From: Fidelibacterota bacterium
GTDB lineage: Bacteria > Fidelibacterota > Marinisomatia > SCGC-AAA003-L08 > JACNLC01
Direction: 5' to 3'
DNA length: 64,000 bases
NCBI GenBank assembly: GCA_014381725.1
Contig: JACNLC010000070.1
Location: 1 to 64,000, forward strand
Positions 15,327-25,994 of this stretch are shown here, piece by piece. Every line of letters begins with the position of its first letter. Positions within the stretch are counted from its first letter, which is position 1. The position numbers and the translations under genes were made by a program. The notes beneath the pieces are model-generated. The model made no database searches. It saw nothing but the letters and a program-made list of their open reading frames with translations, and had not been told where the DNA came from.

Positions 15327-17257
15327 TGGGACAAGTTTTCACTACTGATGTTTTAATAATTGGAGCAGGACTTGCCGGAGAAAGAGTTGCGGTTGAATCT
15401 GCTAAAAATGGTTTAGATGTTACTTTATTATCGCTTGTTCCACCAAGGCGTTCACATTCATCCGCGGCACAAGGAGGAATGCAAGCTTCTCTAGGAAATT
15501 CTAACAAAGGTGCAGGAGATAATCCAACTGTTCATTGGCTTGATACTGTTAAAGGTTCAGACTGGGGTGCAGACCAAGAAGTTGCAAGGATTTTTGCAGA
15601 CAATGCTCCGATAGCAATGCGAGAAATGGCTCACTATGGCGTTCCCTGGAATCGTGTAGTTGGTGGGCCAACAGATTATTTTATTAAAGGAAAAAAAGTT
15701 ACACTCGAAGAACCAAAAGAGAATGAAGGATTAATCACTGCTCGAGATTTTGGCGGAACTGCTAAATGGAGAACATGCTATACAGCTGATGGAACCGGAC
15801 ATACAGTTTTATATGCTATGGATAATCTCGTTTCTCAATATGGGATTACTGTCCACGATAGAATGGAAGCAATTTCTTTAATCCACGAAAACAACCGTTG
15901 CTACGGCGCAATTGTAAGAAGCTTGAAAGAGGGCTCGTTAAACATCTATTATGCGAAATCAACAGTAATTGCTACAGGTGGTTATGGTCGGATTTATGGA
16001 GCATCAACAAATGCTGTTATTAACGAGGGCACAGGAGTTTCAATTGCACTTGACACAGGAGAAATTCCACTAGGAAATATGGAAGCAGTTCAATTTCACC
16101 CAACAGGAATTGTGCCAACAGATATTTTGGTAACTGAAGGATGCAGAGGTGATGGTGGATTATTACTCGATGTTGATGAATATAGATTTATGCCGGATTA
16201 TGAACCCGAAAAACAAGAATTGGCTTCCCGTGATGTTGTTTCTAGAAGGATGAAAGAACATATGCTAAAAGGAAAAGGTGTTAAATCTCCTTACGGTGAC
16301 CACCTTTGGTTGGACTTACGACATTTAGGAGAAAAACATCTTAAAACAAAACTTCGAGAAGTATATGATATTTGTATGTATTTCATTGGTGTAAATCCGA
16401 TTACTGAACTAGTTCCAGTTCGACCAACTCAACATTATTCAATGGGCGGAATTCGTGTAAACAAAGACGGACACTCATACAATATGGAAGGGTTGTTTTC
16501 TGCAGGTGAAGCTGCGTGTTGGGATATGCACGGATTTAATCGCTTGGGTGGAAATTCGTTGGCAGAAACTATTGTTGCCGGAATGGTTGTAGGGGAAGCA
16601 GTTTCTGAATTTACCAAAGGAACTGAATTGAAAATATCATCGAGTTTGGGCGAAAAGTTTAGAAAAATCCAAGAGGATAAAATCACGCAGTTTTACAATA
16701 ATGAAGGGAAAGATACAGTAATTCAAATCCGCAATGAAATGGCTGAGATTCTATCAAACTATGTCGGGATATTCAGAACAGGCGACGGACTTAAAAAAGC
16801 AGTTGATGACCTAAAAACATTATACAAAAGAGCAATAAATGTAAAAGTTGTAACAAAAACAGCTGGTAGAAATCCAGAACTTACAGAAGCCATCAAGCTC
16901 CCTGGAATGGTAAAACTTGCATTGACAATTGCTAAAGGTGCATTAGATAGAACGGAAAGTCGCGGAGCACATACTCGAGAAGATTATCCTGCTAGAGATG
17001 ACGAAAATTGGCTAAATAGAACTTTAGCTCGATGGCCTGAAGGCGCAGACGAACCAACACTTACTTATGAACCAGTTGGATTGTTAGATCTACCTCCTGG
17101 CGACAGAGGTTATGGAGGTGGTCAAATGGTTAAAATGGATAAATCTCTTGATGAGTATAACAAAATTGTTGACAAGCTGCAAAAAGAATCTGGCAAACTC
17201 GATACTTTAGAGAAAATTGGAGAAAAATTGCCTAAAGAACTTTGGAAAGAATCATAA
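15326..17257 (+). CDS. sdhA: Succinate dehydrogenase/fumarate reductase flavoprotein
   Basis: The 643-residue catalytic subunit of complex II. The FAD dinucleotide fold is GAGLAGERVA (13-22); H44 in RRSHSSAAQGG is the predicted site of covalent flavin attachment. FHPTGIVPTD, the active-site arginine in SRDVVSRRM and HGFNRLGGNSLAE are all in place. The C-terminal helical domain (about 460-643) is complete. It is the second gene of sdhCAB and overlaps sdhC by one base. Together with menaquinone genes nearby it fits a menaquinone-linked respiratory chain. Confidence 0.96.
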   Translation: MGQVFTTDVLIIGAGLAGERVAVESAKNGLDVTLLSLVPPRRSHSSAAQGGMQASLGNSNKGAGDNPTVHWLDTVKGSDWGADQEVARIFADNAPIAMREMAHYGVPWNRVVGGPTDYFIKGKKVTLEEPKENEGLITARDFGGTAKWRTCYTADGTGHTVLYAMDNLVSQYGITVHDRMEAISLIHENNRCYGAIVRSLKEGSLNIYYAKSTVIATGGYGRIYGASTNAVINEGTGVSIALDTGEIPLGNMEAVQFHPTGIVPTDILVTEGCRGDGGLLLDVDEYRFMPDYEPEKQELASRDVVSRRMKEHMLKGKGVKSPYGDHLWLDLRHLGEKHLKTKLREVYDICMYFIGVNPITELVPVRPTQHYSMGGIRVNKDGHSYNMEGLFSAGEAACWDMHGFNRLGGNSLAETIVAGMVVGEAVSEFTKGTELKISSSLGEKFRKIQEDKITQFYNNEGKDTVIQIRNEMAEILSNYVGIFRTGDGLKKAVDDLKTLYKRAINVKVVTKTAGRNPELTEAIKLPGMVKLALTIAKGALDRTESRGAHTREDYPARDDENWLNRTLARWPEGADEPTLTYEPVGLLDLPPGDRGYGGGQMVKMDKSLDEYNKIVDKLQKESGKLDTLEKIGEKLPKELWKES

Positions 17258-17276
17258 ATATAAAATGGAGAAAACA

Positions 17277-18002
17277 ATGGCTCGAACACTAACATTCAAA
17301 ATATTTAGATATAATCCTTTTGATGAGAATTCTGTTCCTAAAATGCAGGAATATAAATTAGACGAAACACCTAGACTCAATCTTTACAGTGCTTTGTATA
17401 GGATTAAAGATGAGCTTGATCCAACATTGATGTTCGATTTCGTATGCCGTGCAGGAATCTGTGGAAGTTGCGGGATGACAATTAATGGTCGCCCAACTTT
17501 GGCGTGCAGAACCCTCACCAAAGATTTACCGGATGTAATTGAATTACACCCATTGCCATTTTTCAAAATGTTGGGAGATTTATCTGTTGATACAGGAATT
17601 TGGTTTAGAGAAATGGCACAATCCGTAGAATCTTGGATTCATACAGAAAAAGAATTTGACCCAACCGCAGAAGAAGAACGGATGGATAATAAAATTGCCA
17701 ACGATATTTATGAAAATGAACGCTGTATTGAATGTGGGTGTTGTCTAGCCGGTTGTGCTACTGCACAGGTTTATACTGATTTTCTTGGCGCAACTGGGCT
17801 AAATCGCATTGGCAGATTTATGATTGACCCAAGAGATAAACGAACACAAGAAGAATGGTTTGAGCTTGTATCTACTGATGAAGGAGTATTTGGTTGTATT
17901 GGTATGATGGGTTGCGACGATGTCTGTCCTAAAGATTTACCACTACTAGAAGTCTTTGCCTATGTCAGACGAAAAATGATGGTATCATTGACGGCAAAGT
18001 AG
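17277..18002 (+). CDS. sdhB: Succinate dehydrogenase/fumarate reductase iron-sulfur subunit
   Basis: A 241-residue subunit that carries electrons between flavin and membrane anchor. The start at 17277 (MARTLTFKIF) is chosen for its GGAG seven bases upstream; a longer frame runs into sdhA. The [2Fe-2S] ligands are C57, C62, C65 and C77 (CRAGICGSCG). The [4Fe-4S] and [3Fe-4S] ligands lie in CIECGCCLAGC and GCIGMMGCDDVCPKDLP. It is the last gene of the operon; a strong hairpin follows 14 bp after the stop. Confidence 0.96.
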   Translation: MARTLTFKIFRYNPFDENSVPKMQEYKLDETPRLNLYSALYRIKDELDPTLMFDFVCRAGICGSCGMTINGRPTLACRTLTKDLPDVIELHPLPFFKMLGDLSVDTGIWFREMAQSVESWIHTEKEFDPTAEEERMDNKIANDIYENERCIECGCCLAGCATAQVYTDFLGATGLNRIGRFMIDPRDKRTQEEWFELVSTDEGVFGCIGMMGCDDVCPKDLPLLEVFAYVRRKMMVSLTAK

Positions 18003-18015
18003 AAAGTTTATAAAG

Positions 18016-18052
18016 TTGAAAGAAGAAAAGATTTTCACTTTTCTTCTTTCAA
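18016..18052. terminator. 15-bp perfect hairpin between convergent genes
   Basis: TTGAAAGAAGAAAAG pairs perfectly with CTTTTCTTCTTTCAA around a 7-nt loop, between the ends of sdhB (plus) and a lipoprotein gene (minus). The T-run on either side is poor, so it is called a probable bidirectional terminator. Confidence 0.6.
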
Positions 18053-18064
18053 TATTGTTAAAAA

Positions 18065-19024
18065 TTACAAACTTCCTACTAATAACAAGAAACCTCCTAC
18101 AGCAACCCCAGCACTTATCCACATTGTAGATTCTTTTTGACCTACATTTTGATTAACTGTGAGTTGCTTTTGATTGCTCGATATAACCACATCCCGTAAC
18201 TTGTCTTGTGATTTAATATTTGGCAATGTATGATCATAAAACTTATAATGAATATTTTTAAGTTCTTTCATTTTTGATTTAGGAATAATATCCTTTATTT
18301 CTTTTTCGACCAAACCAGCATTTAAAATTTCACCAGTTTTTGCATTTTCTAATCTACAGTGTAATCTAGTCCTGGCTAAACGAAGTATTTTGTTATTATC
18401 CGAAGAACTATTTTTGTAAATAACCCCACATTCAAGCACTCTGTAAGTTAGTATTTTATCCGCTGCCGTAAGGTCGGTCAAAACTAATTTTCCACTCTCT
18501 TCCTCTGACAAACTCGCATCACTTTTTGATAAAGTATTAGAATCTACATTCCCATAATAGTAATTATTAATTGTTGCACCCTCTGGTGCTTTAGCTTCTT
18601 CTGATTTATTTGCATCGGAACCCTTATATTGTAAATTGTATAGATTATATTTTTCTTTTGATTCTCGTGACAAATGCCACATAATATCAGGATCTCTTTC
18701 TCCCACTCGGTATCCTGCAATTTTAAGAGAACTTATAATATTATCTTCAATAAGGTATCTAGTACCAGTGTCCAAGTAGTAGTTATGATCACCAGTAAAT
18801 AATGCCTCTGCAGAAGCTAGAACAATCAGATCATTGTCCTTGTTCACAACCTTGTTTACAAATTCAACGATGTTTAATCCAACAATACTCTCTTCAATTT
18901 TTACTGGATTTGATGAGTCGTAATCAACTACAATAGAATCAACAGTAGGAGGTTGTATTTTGTTTAGTTCAGCACAACCTGTTAATAACAATAAAACAAC
19001 TAAAGTAGATATAATATTTTTCAT
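18065..19024 (-). CDS. Lipoprotein of unknown function
   Basis: A 319-residue predicted lipoprotein. The signal sequence ends in the lipobox LLTGC with Cys17 as lipidation site. The middle contains a low-complexity linker (about 135-180, with NNYYYGN) between two ordered parts, and the region around ARTRLHCRLENAKTGEIL recalls the CsgG/FlgO-like fold of envelope lipoproteins. A hydrophobic C-terminal segment (about 301-319) could be a second membrane contact. Function is not recognised; the CsgG/FlgO likeness is tentative. It appears monocistronic, ending at the hairpin shared with sdhB. Confidence 0.75.
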   Translation of the reverse strand: MKNIISTLVVLLLLTGCAELNKIQPPTVDSIVVDYDSSNPVKIEESIVGLNIVEFVNKVVNKDNDLIVLASAEALFTGDHNYYLDTGTRYLIEDNIISSLKIAGYRVGERDPDIMWHLSRESKEKYNLYNLQYKGSDANKSEEAKAPEGATINNYYYGNVDSNTLSKSDASLSEEESGKLVLTDLTAADKILTYRVLECGVIYKNSSSDNNKILRLARTRLHCRLENAKTGEILNAGLVEKEIKDIIPKSKMKELKNIHYKFYDHTLPNIKSQDKLRDVVISSNQKQLTVNQNVGQKESTMWISAGVAVGGFLLLVGSL

Positions 19025-19133
19025 TTTATTTCCTCTCGACTTGACTTAGTTAACTATTAGGCCCAAAACTGGACACCAAAGATTACTGAAATTAATTACA
19101 CAAAAACAAATGAAATTTTTTATTGAAAACGAA

Positions 19134-19154
19134 ACAAGGGAGCAGCTCCCTTGT
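19134..19154 (-). terminator. Terminator after tonB operon
   Basis: ACAAGGGAG and CTCCCTTGT form a perfect nine-pair stem with a three-base loop, 29 bp past the tonB stop. On the minus strand it is followed by TTTCGTTTTC. Confidence 0.7.
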
Positions 19155-19182
19155 CTAATCATTAATGATATTTGTTTAAAGT

Positions 19183-19809
19183 CTAATTTTCTGTTAAAGT
19201 AAATCGTATTGGAATACTATACCAAACGCCGATTTTTTTATCTCTTTGGAGTGCTGGTTTCCAGCGAGTTCTTTTAACTGCATCAACTGCGGCTTCGTCA
19301 AGACCTGTATTCGGGATGCCTTTTGCGACCACTACCTGCGTTACATTTCCATTTTTATCTATAAATGCTTGCACATACACTACACCTTCAATTCCTGCTT
19401 CCCTTGCAATATCAGGATAAACTGGCCTAATTGGCGTTTTTGGTCGTGGAGGTTCTTCAAAAGGAATAAACACTACTTGAGGGCCACTACTTGCCGGTGG
19501 CGGTGGAGCATCCCATTCCTCAAATTGGTCGAATTCGGTTTCTTCAATTGTAATATCTTCATCCAAAAATTCATCTTCAGAAGCTACCGGCACCGATGGT
19601 CTCGCGGGTGGTTCCGGCAATTTAAACTGTTGTGTTTGAGGAATATCAAAAGTTTCAATTTCGATAATTAAATCGTCTCCACCAATTTTCTTAGCTTCAC
19701 CCAAAAATCTTGGGTAAAAGTAAAATACAATTGAAAATCCAAGCAATACAAAAACAGTAATTAGTCGAAGCCGAACAGGATAATGAACTAAAAGAGGATC
19801 AGTTCTCAT
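19183..19809 (-). CDS. tonB: TonB-like energy transducer
   Basis: A 208-residue protein with one N-terminal membrane helix (about 12-32), a proline- and acid-rich periplasmic spacer (about 55-120), and a C-terminal TonB domain (about 122-208) containing PVYPDIAREAGIEGVVYVQA, GLDEAAVDAVKRTRWKPA and the final IPIRFTL strand. It couples the proton motive force, harnessed by the ExbB/ExbD complex encoded just upstream, to outer-membrane receptors. It ends the operon exbB-exbD-exbD-tonB and is followed by a terminator. No TonB-dependent receptor is in the window. Confidence 0.92.
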   Translation of the reverse strand: MRTDPLLVHYPVRLRLITVFVLLGFSIVFYFYPRFLGEAKKIGGDDLIIEIETFDIPQTQQFKLPEPPARPSVPVASEDEFLDEDITIEETEFDQFEEWDAPPPPASSGPQVVFIPFEEPPRPKTPIRPVYPDIAREAGIEGVVYVQAFIDKNGNVTQVVVAKGIPNTGLDEAAVDAVKRTRWKPALQRDKKIGVWYSIPIRFTLTEN

Positions 19810-19811
19810 AA

Positions 19812-20222
19812 TTACGGTACCTCAGTTAATGCAGAATAACTCAATTTTAAAGCGTTTGCTTTGCGGAGCTCTTCGTGAATTTCAGTTATTAATTCCATGG
19901 TTGCATTTTTATCAAACTTTCCCGAAACAGTAATTTTAGGATTTGCAGATATTTTTTGATACATCACATGTCGTAAATCATTGATATGAATTAATCGATC
20001 ATCTACGGAAATTCTTCCATCTTTTGTTGCCCAAATGTGAGATGTGTTCCGTTTACTTTCTAGTTTTTCAATCATTTTAGCACGAGGTATTATTACTTTT
20101 AATCCGTCAAACTCTCTCATAACAGTTGTAACCATAAAAAATATAAGCAACATAAATACAATATCTGGCATTGAAGCTGTTGATACCTGTGTGTGGGTTC
20201 TTGTTTTTCGTGCAATTTTCAT
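19812..20222 (-). CDS. exbD: ExbD/TolR biopolymer transport protein (second copy)
   Basis: A 136-residue protein with one membrane helix (about 16-38) preceded by the TQVSTASMPDIVFMLLIFF motif, where the aspartate in MPD carries the proton-translocation role in ExbD/TolR. A short periplasmic domain follows. It overlaps the first ExbD gene by one base and is two bases from tonB. Two consecutive ExbD genes occur in many Bacteroidetes Ton systems. Confidence 0.93.
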   Translation of the reverse strand: MKIARKTRTHTQVSTASMPDIVFMLLIFFMVTTVMREFDGLKVIIPRAKMIEKLESKRNTSHIWATKDGRISVDDRLIHINDLRHVMYQKISANPKITVSGKFDKNATMELITEIHEELRKANALKLSYSALTEVP

Positions 20223-20620
20223 CAGAAATCCGGATTAGCAATAGATATTCTGCTTGCTTTTGCAATTTTCAACTGATCAATAACACTAACATAATCATCA
20301 TACTTTGTTTTGGAATGAGTTTTAACAGAGAAAATCATTTTATCGTTACCTGCAATTTTTTCTTCTACAATACGAGCAATGTCCTTAACAAAAACAGGCT
20401 TATCATCAATCAGCACTTTACCGGCTTGATTGACCAAAATATTAGTGATGTTTTTCTTTGGAATTTCTTTTTGCTCACCCTCGGCAGGAAGAACAAGATT
20501 TATCCCTTTATCCATAGAAATGGTTGTTGTTAATAGAAAAAATACTAAGAGCAAAAAAGCAATATCCGCCATTGATGATGAATTGATCTCTTCTGCTTCT
20601 CGCCTTTTTTTAATAATCAT
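20222..20620 (-). CDS. exbD: ExbD/TolR biopolymer transport protein (first copy)
   Basis: A 132-residue ExbD with the helix and aspartate motif SSMADIAFLLLVFFL (about 16-30) and a periplasmic domain with KVLIDDKPV. It differs clearly from the next ExbD gene, so the pair is not a recent duplication. It probably forms a hetero-oligomer with the other ExbD inside the ExbB pentamer; that is inference. It lies 20 bp after exbB. Confidence 0.93.
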   Translation of the reverse strand: MIIKKRREAEEINSSSMADIAFLLLVFFLLTTTISMDKGINLVLPAEGEQKEIPKKNITNILVNQAGKVLIDDKPVFVKDIARIVEEKIAGNDKMIFSVKTHSKTKYDDYVSVIDQLKIAKASRISIANPDF

Positions 20621-20640
20621 ACAATATCCTTAGTAGGTGA

Positions 20641-21255
20641 TTATTTTTTATGGAAATGATCCTTAATTGATGTAATCAAAGCTGCAATACTTTTTTGCAT
20701 AGTTACAACTTGATTATCAATTATGTATAAACAAGCATTTTGTAAAAATTGGAGTATGATAGCCACAATCAATCCAAATGCTGTAGTTAACAAAGCAACA
20801 GAAATACCGCCGGCAACAACTGCTGGAGAAATATCGTTAGCCGCTTTAATGTCGTTAAAAGCTTGAATCATTCCCCAAACAGTTCCTAAAAATCCCATCA
20901 TAGGAGCAACTGCAATCATCAGAGAAATCCAAGTCATATTTTTTTCAAGAGAAGCCATTTCCACTGCACCAGCATTATCTAGAGCAGCTTCTGCTTCTTC
21001 AGCGCCTCTATCGGCACGATCTAAAGCAATTAAACATAAATTTGCTACAGGCCCCTTTGCACCCTCATGCTCAGTTTTTGTTTGTTCAATACCATTAGTT
21101 CTTACGGATTCAGAAACTTCTAAAGCAAATTTTTCGCCCGTTGCTAAACCACTTATAAGATGAACCAATCTTTCCACCACAAAAACAAGACCAATGATAA
21201 ATGCAATTAGAATAGGCCACATAAAGCCACCACCATTTATAAATAATTGAACCAT
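20641..21255 (-). CDS. exbB: ExbB/TolQ/MotA-family proton channel
   Basis: A 204-residue inner-membrane protein with three helices (about 9-30, 107-130, 145-170). The later helices contain GFLGTVWGMIQAF and the polar ISVALLTTAFGLIVAI segment that lines the proton path in the MotA/ExbB family. It works with the two ExbD proteins and TonB encoded after it. It is first in the operon, so transcription likely starts in the 103-bp gap before it. Confidence 0.94.
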   Translation of the reverse strand: MVQLFINGGGFMWPILIAFIIGLVFVVERLVHLISGLATGEKFALEVSESVRTNGIEQTKTEHEGAKGPVANLCLIALDRADRGAEEAEAALDNAGAVEMASLEKNMTWISLMIAVAPMMGFLGTVWGMIQAFNDIKAANDISPAVVAGGISVALLTTAFGLIVAIILQFLQNACLYIIDNQVVTMQKSIAALITSIKDHFHKK

Positions 21256-21358
21256 TTTAATTATCCTTTATTTACTGATTAAATTTGTATTTCATGTAAA
21301 ATATTAGCTGTAAAGTTTATGAGATTTTTCACTCATCGACAAAGAAATATTTTAACTA

Positions 21359-22918
21359 TCAAAAAATTAAATCTTTTGCCTCTTCAAAATGTAGAATAGC
21401 TTCCTGAAATTGAGGGTCGGTATCTAGCATTTTTCTAAAGAGAAATTCTTTTCCCCAAATAATACTGGAGATTTGAGATAAAATCCTATTTTCTACAAAA
21501 ACCCAATCTTCTAGGACTTCCTCCCTGTCATATTCAATATCTCGTTCGTCAACCCAAGAAAAAAACTTCTTCTGATACTTTTTCTTAAAAACAAATTTAT
21601 TTTTGAAATCATCAAAAGACGAATATTTTTCAGAGATATTGTCTGTAAGTGTTTCTGCAAAATTAAAAATTATTCTTTCAGGATTATTTAGTATTTTAAG
21701 AGTGCTTTTTGAATATTCTCTATCGGAGACAAAATAAATATCAGGGGTGATGCCACCTCCACCATAAACTTTTCGTCCATTTTTTGTAGTAAATTGTGGA
21801 AGCTCTGCTAAAACAGAATCTCTAGCTTCCCTATCGTTTGCAAAAATACTTTTATAGTATTCATCCAGACCATTATCGTAAGGTCGCTGGATCAATCTTC
21901 CAGAAGGGGTATAATATTTTGCGACGGTAATTCTAGCTGCCGAACCATCTCGCAGAGGATATTGTCTTTGGACCAATCCTTTCCCAAAACTAGTTTCACC
22001 TACAACCAAACCTCTGTCGAGATCTTGTAAAGCACCAGCAACAATTTCGCTTGCACTTGCAGAACCGCGATTCATTAAGACAATCACAGGATATAATTTA
22101 TGAGTACCAGAAATGTGGGCTTTATGAACTTCGTTAGAATTTCGAATTCGTCCTTTAGTGAAAACAATTGTATCACGAGACTCAACGAACATATCAACAA
22201 TTTTGATTGCCTGATCCATTAGTCCCCCGCCATTATTTCTTAAATCGAGTACCAATTGTTCCATACCACTATGCTCAAGTTTGTCGAGTGCATCTTCAAC
22301 TTCTTGTGCAGTAGTTTGTGCAAAACGATTCACTTTTATATATCCAGTTTTCTCATCAGTCATAAATGAACCGAGAACGCTGAAAATAGGAATTTCGTCT
22401 CTTATCAGAGTAACCTCAATTAAATCCTCAACCCCATGCCTTTTTATAGAAACATCAACACGAGACCCTTTTGGTCCACGCAACTTTTTAAACACTTCTT
22501 CTTGTGTTATTTGAAATGCAGATTCATCATCTATTTTTATAAATTTATCACCGGGCTTTAATCCAGCGCGGTCTGATGGTGTTCCGGGAATTGGGGAAAT
22601 AACAGTAATGTAATTGTCTAAGATATCGAATTCTATTCCGATGCCTTCAAATTTACCTGCAAATTGTTCTTTTGATGTTTTAAAATGATCTTCTGAAAGA
22701 TATGAAGAGTGCGGATCGAGCTCATTTAACATACCAATAATTGCACCATCCAATATTTCTCCCATATCTACATCTTCAACATAATTAGCATCAATTAATC
22801 TGGTTAGTTGAAAAAGTGTTTTCATTTTCTCGAACTTATCAGCACCATCTTCCGACTTAAATCCATAGATCAAAATCAGAGCAACAGCTGTCAAAAGGAA
22901 ATATTTAATGTTTTTCAT
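21359..22918 (-). CDS. C-terminal processing protease, S41 family
   Basis: A 519-residue CtpA/Prc-type serine protease. An N-terminal hydrophobic segment (about 5-20) exports or anchors it to the periplasmic face. A PDZ domain lies at about 80-170 (GIGIEFDILDNYITVISPIPGT region). The catalytic serine is in NRGSASASEIVAGAL and the lysine in GKGLVQRQY. The C-terminal 130 residues form the helical extension seen in Bacteroidetes members. Such proteases trim periplasmic proteins and cell-wall hydrolases. It faces away from uvrA. Confidence 0.92.
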   Translation of the reverse strand: MKNIKYFLLTAVALILIYGFKSEDGADKFEKMKTLFQLTRLIDANYVEDVDMGEILDGAIIGMLNELDPHSSYLSEDHFKTSKEQFAGKFEGIGIEFDILDNYITVISPIPGTPSDRAGLKPGDKFIKIDDESAFQITQEEVFKKLRGPKGSRVDVSIKRHGVEDLIEVTLIRDEIPIFSVLGSFMTDEKTGYIKVNRFAQTTAQEVEDALDKLEHSGMEQLVLDLRNNGGGLMDQAIKIVDMFVESRDTIVFTKGRIRNSNEVHKAHISGTHKLYPVIVLMNRGSASASEIVAGALQDLDRGLVVGETSFGKGLVQRQYPLRDGSAARITVAKYYTPSGRLIQRPYDNGLDEYYKSIFANDREARDSVLAELPQFTTKNGRKVYGGGGITPDIYFVSDREYSKSTLKILNNPERIIFNFAETLTDNISEKYSSFDDFKNKFVFKKKYQKKFFSWVDERDIEYDREEVLEDWVFVENRILSQISSIIWGKEFLFRKMLDTDPQFQEAILHFEEAKDLIF

Positions 22919-22997
22919 AGAAAAAAAGTTAAACCTTTAAGTAACTCAATAACAACGCACAAAATATATTGATGTTTCAGAGATTATTAGAAAAATA

Positions 22998-23026
22998 TTG
23001 CAAAAAACACTTTGAGACTAAATTTA
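22998..23026 (+). promoter_or_regulatory. Candidate promoter for uvrA
   Basis: TTG at 22998-23000 and TAAATTTA at 23019-23026 are 18 bases apart. This is close to the Bacteroidetes consensus TTG...TAnnTTTG, with the last G replaced by A. Transcription would start about 20 bases ahead of the uvrA ATG. Confidence 0.3.
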
Positions 23027-23051
23027 TATTCCATTACCTTTAATACTATCT

Positions 23052-25907
23052 ATGGAACAGAAAACACCAATTTCACAGACGAATTTTGACAGAATATTTG
23101 TTAAAGGTGCACGCGAACACAACCTTAAAAATATTGATGTGGAAATTCCACGCAATAAACTAGTAGTAATCACTGGGCTTTCAGGATCAGGGAAATCATC
23201 CTTGGCGTTTGATACAATCTACGCGGAAGGTCAGCGGAGATATGTTGAATCACTATCTTCTTACGCTAGGCAATTTCTTGGGATAATGGAAAAACCAGAT
23301 GTTGATTATATTGAAGGACTTTCTCCTGCAATTTCCATCGAGCAAAAATCAACGAGTAGAAATCCACGCTCAACCGTTGGTACAATTACAGAATTATACG
23401 ACTATCTACGGCTTCTTTATGCGAGAGTTGGAATCCAAAAATGTCATAAATGTAAAGGAGATGTTGAACGACAAACAGTTCAACAAATTGTAGATCAAGT
23501 ATTAGCATTACCGGATGGCACAAAATTTCAAGTACTTGCCCCAATAGCCAAAGGAAAAAAGGGAACATTTAAAGATATTCTAAAATCAGTATCTAGAGAA
23601 GGATTTATTAGAATCAGAATAGATGGTAAAACCCAAAATTTAACGGGGGAGATATCTCTTCAAAAAAACAAAAAGCACAATATTGAAGTTGTTATTGATC
23701 GGCTTACATTAAAATCATCCGTTCGAGAACGATTAACTAGTTCCGTAGAGTTGGCATTAAAGGTGGGTAACGGAACTATAATTATTGACGAAAACGGAGA
23801 AACTGAACACTTGTTTAGCGAAAAACATTCGTGTCCTAAATGTGATATTTCTTTTGAGGACTTACATCCAAGAATGTTCTCATTTAATTCTCCTTTTGGT
23901 GCCTGTACGACATGTGATGGAATTGGAACAGAGGTATCAATTGACCCAGATTTGGTGGTTCCAGACAAAAAACTAAGTCTTATTCAAGGATGTATCGTTC
24001 CTATTGGAGAGCAACCTCGTGGAAGTTGGTATAGTTCAATTTTAAAGAGCTTATCTAAACATTACGAATTTTCATTTACCACACCATGGAATGAAATGTC
24101 AGAACGAGTTAGAAATATTCTATTGTTCGGGACAGGAAATGATAGGAATTTATCAATGTCATATAACTCCAAAAGATTTTCTGGTGAATATAAAGGTGGT
24201 TTTGAGGGAGTTATACCAAACCTGCAACGACGATACACACAAACACGGTCTTCTCATATCCGAGAATGGATAGAGAAGTTTATGTCCAAACAAAAATGTC
24301 CAAAATGTAAAGGTGCAAGGTTAAAACAGGAATCACTCTCAGTATTAATTGATAACAAAAATATACATCAATTAACTTCTGATACAATTGGGGAACTTCA
24401 TCACCTTTTCTCAATAATTGATTTGCCAAAAAAACACAAAGAAATTGCTGATCAAATTATAAAGGAAATTCAAGCAAGGTTAGAATTTTTAGTCAATGTC
24501 GGATTAGATTATCTAACGCTAAATCGCTCAACTGGCACACTATCTGGAGGTGAAGCACAAAGAATCCGACTTGCAACCCAAATTGGTTCTCAACTTGTTG
24601 GAGTGCTTTATATTCTTGATGAACCTTCAATTGGTTTACACCAGCGAGACAATAAACGCTTAATACAAACCTTGAAGCATCTTAAAAAGTTAGGAAACAC
24701 AGTAGTTGTTGTAGAACACGATGCTGAAACAATAATCTCTGCCGATTGGATAATTGACCTTGGCCCCGGTGCAGGAATACATGGTGGTGAAATTGTGGCT
24801 ACTGGTACTTCACAGAATATAATTGACAACAAGAGCTCAATCACAGGTAAGTATTTATCAGGAGAGAGAAAAATTCAGTTTTCCCAAAAAAGGCACAAAG
24901 GAAACGGGAAACAGATTGTTCTTCATAAAGCTTCTGGTAATAATTTAAAAAACATAACTTTTACCATTCCAGCTAATAAATTAATTTGTATTACCGGAGT
25001 ATCTGGCTCGGGAAAATCAACACTAATTAATCAAACTTTGTATCCGATATTAGCAAGAGAATTTTATTCAAGTAACAGAAAACCGCTGAAATATGATTCG
25101 ATTGATGGACTACTATATTTAGATAAAGTTGTAAATATCGATCAAGCCCCAATTGGTAGGACTCCCCGTTCAAACCCAGCAACTTACACTGGTGTCTTCT
25201 CTCATATTCGAGAACTTTTTAGCCGTTTGCCAGAAGCAAAAATCAGAGGATATCAGCCCGGACGCTTTTCGTTTAATGTAAAGGGTGGCAGATGTGAAGC
25301 TTGTCAGGGGGTTGGTTTAATAAAAATTGAAATGCATTTCCTTGCAGATATGTATATCGAATGTGAAGATTGTAAAAGCAAAAGGTATAATAGAGAAACC
25401 CTAGAAATCACATATCGCGGTAAAAATATATCTAATATCCTAAATATGACAATTGAAGAAGCGTTGAATTTCTTTGATAAACATATTCCAATAAAACGAA
25501 AACTTCAAACTCTACATGATGTTGGGCTAGGATATATTAAACTCGGACAACAAGCGACAACGCTATCCGGAGGCGAATCCCAACGAGTTAAATTAGCTGC
25601 TGAACTTTCAAAGGTTGGAACAGGCAGAACTCTATACATTTTAGACGAACCGACAACTGGACTCCATTTTGAAGATGTAAATATGTTGTTAAAAGTTTTA
25701 CATACACTAGTTGAAAAAGGAAATACTGTAATTGTAATAGAGCATAATCTAGATGTCATTAAAACGGCAGATTGGATAGTTGACCTTGGTCCAGAAGGAG
25801 GAGATGCTGGTGGAAAAATTATCGCAGAAGGAACCCCAGAAACAGTATCAGAAAATTCTAAATCTTATACGGGCCAATTTTTAAAACAAGTTTTGAATGA
25901 TAATTAA
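23052..25907 (+). CDS. uvrA: Excinuclease ABC subunit A
   Basis: The damage-recognition ATPase of nucleotide excision repair, 951 residues, full length. It has two ABC modules: Walker [10 protein letters not shown] near residue 43 and GVSGSGKST near 655, with signatures [12 protein letters not shown] and [12 protein letters not shown]. The zinc fingers are intact (CPKCDISF and CEACQGVGL ... CEDCKSKRY). The catalytic domains flank the UvrB-binding and insertion domains as usual. There is no clear Shine-Dalgarno sequence; a Bacteroidetes-like promoter is possible upstream. ruvB follows 87 bp later. Confidence 0.98.
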   Translation: MEQKTPISQTNFDRIFVKGAREHNLKNIDVEIPRNKLVVITGLSGSGKSSLAFDTIYAEGQRRYVESLSSYARQFLGIMEKPDVDYIEGLSPAISIEQKSTSRNPRSTVGTITELYDYLRLLYARVGIQKCHKCKGDVERQTVQQIVDQVLALPDGTKFQVLAPIAKGKKGTFKDILKSVSREGFIRIRIDGKTQNLTGEISLQKNKKHNIEVVIDRLTLKSSVRERLTSSVELALKVGNGTIIIDENGETEHLFSEKHSCPKCDISFEDLHPRMFSFNSPFGACTTCDGIGTEVSIDPDLVVPDKKLSLIQGCIVPIGEQPRGSWYSSILKSLSKHYEFSFTTPWNEMSERVRNILLFGTGNDRNLSMSYNSKRFSGEYKGGFEGVIPNLQRRYTQTRSSHIREWIEKFMSKQKCPKCKGARLKQESLSVLIDNKNIHQLTSDTIGELHHLFSIIDLPKKHKEIADQIIKEIQARLEFLVNVGLDYLTLNRSTGTLSGGEAQRIRLATQIGSQLVGVLYILDEPSIGLHQRDNKRLIQTLKHLKKLGNTVVVVEHDAETIISADWIIDLGPGAGIHGGEIVATGTSQNIIDNKSSITGKYLSGERKIQFSQKRHKGNGKQIVLHKASGNNLKNITFTIPANKLICITGVSGSGKSTLINQTLYPILAREFYSSNRKPLKYDSIDGLLYLDKVVNIDQAPIGRTPRSNPATYTGVFSHIRELFSRLPEAKIRGYQPGRFSFNVKGGRCEACQGVGLIKIEMHFLADMYIECEDCKSKRYNRETLEITYRGKNISNILNMTIEEALNFFDKHIPIKRKLQTLHDVGLGYIKLGQQATTLSGGESQRVKLAAELSKVGTGRTLYILDEPTTGLHFEDVNMLLKVLHTLVEKGNTVIVIEHNLDVIKTADWIVDLGPEGGDAGGKIIAEGTPETVSENSKSYTGQFLKQVLNDN

Positions 25908-25994
25908 ATTTAAAGATATTCCGGGTTCAAAATTCACGAAATATCTTTCATTTCAGGGTGTTTTTGTCGTATATTTACTGTCAATTTTTTTATC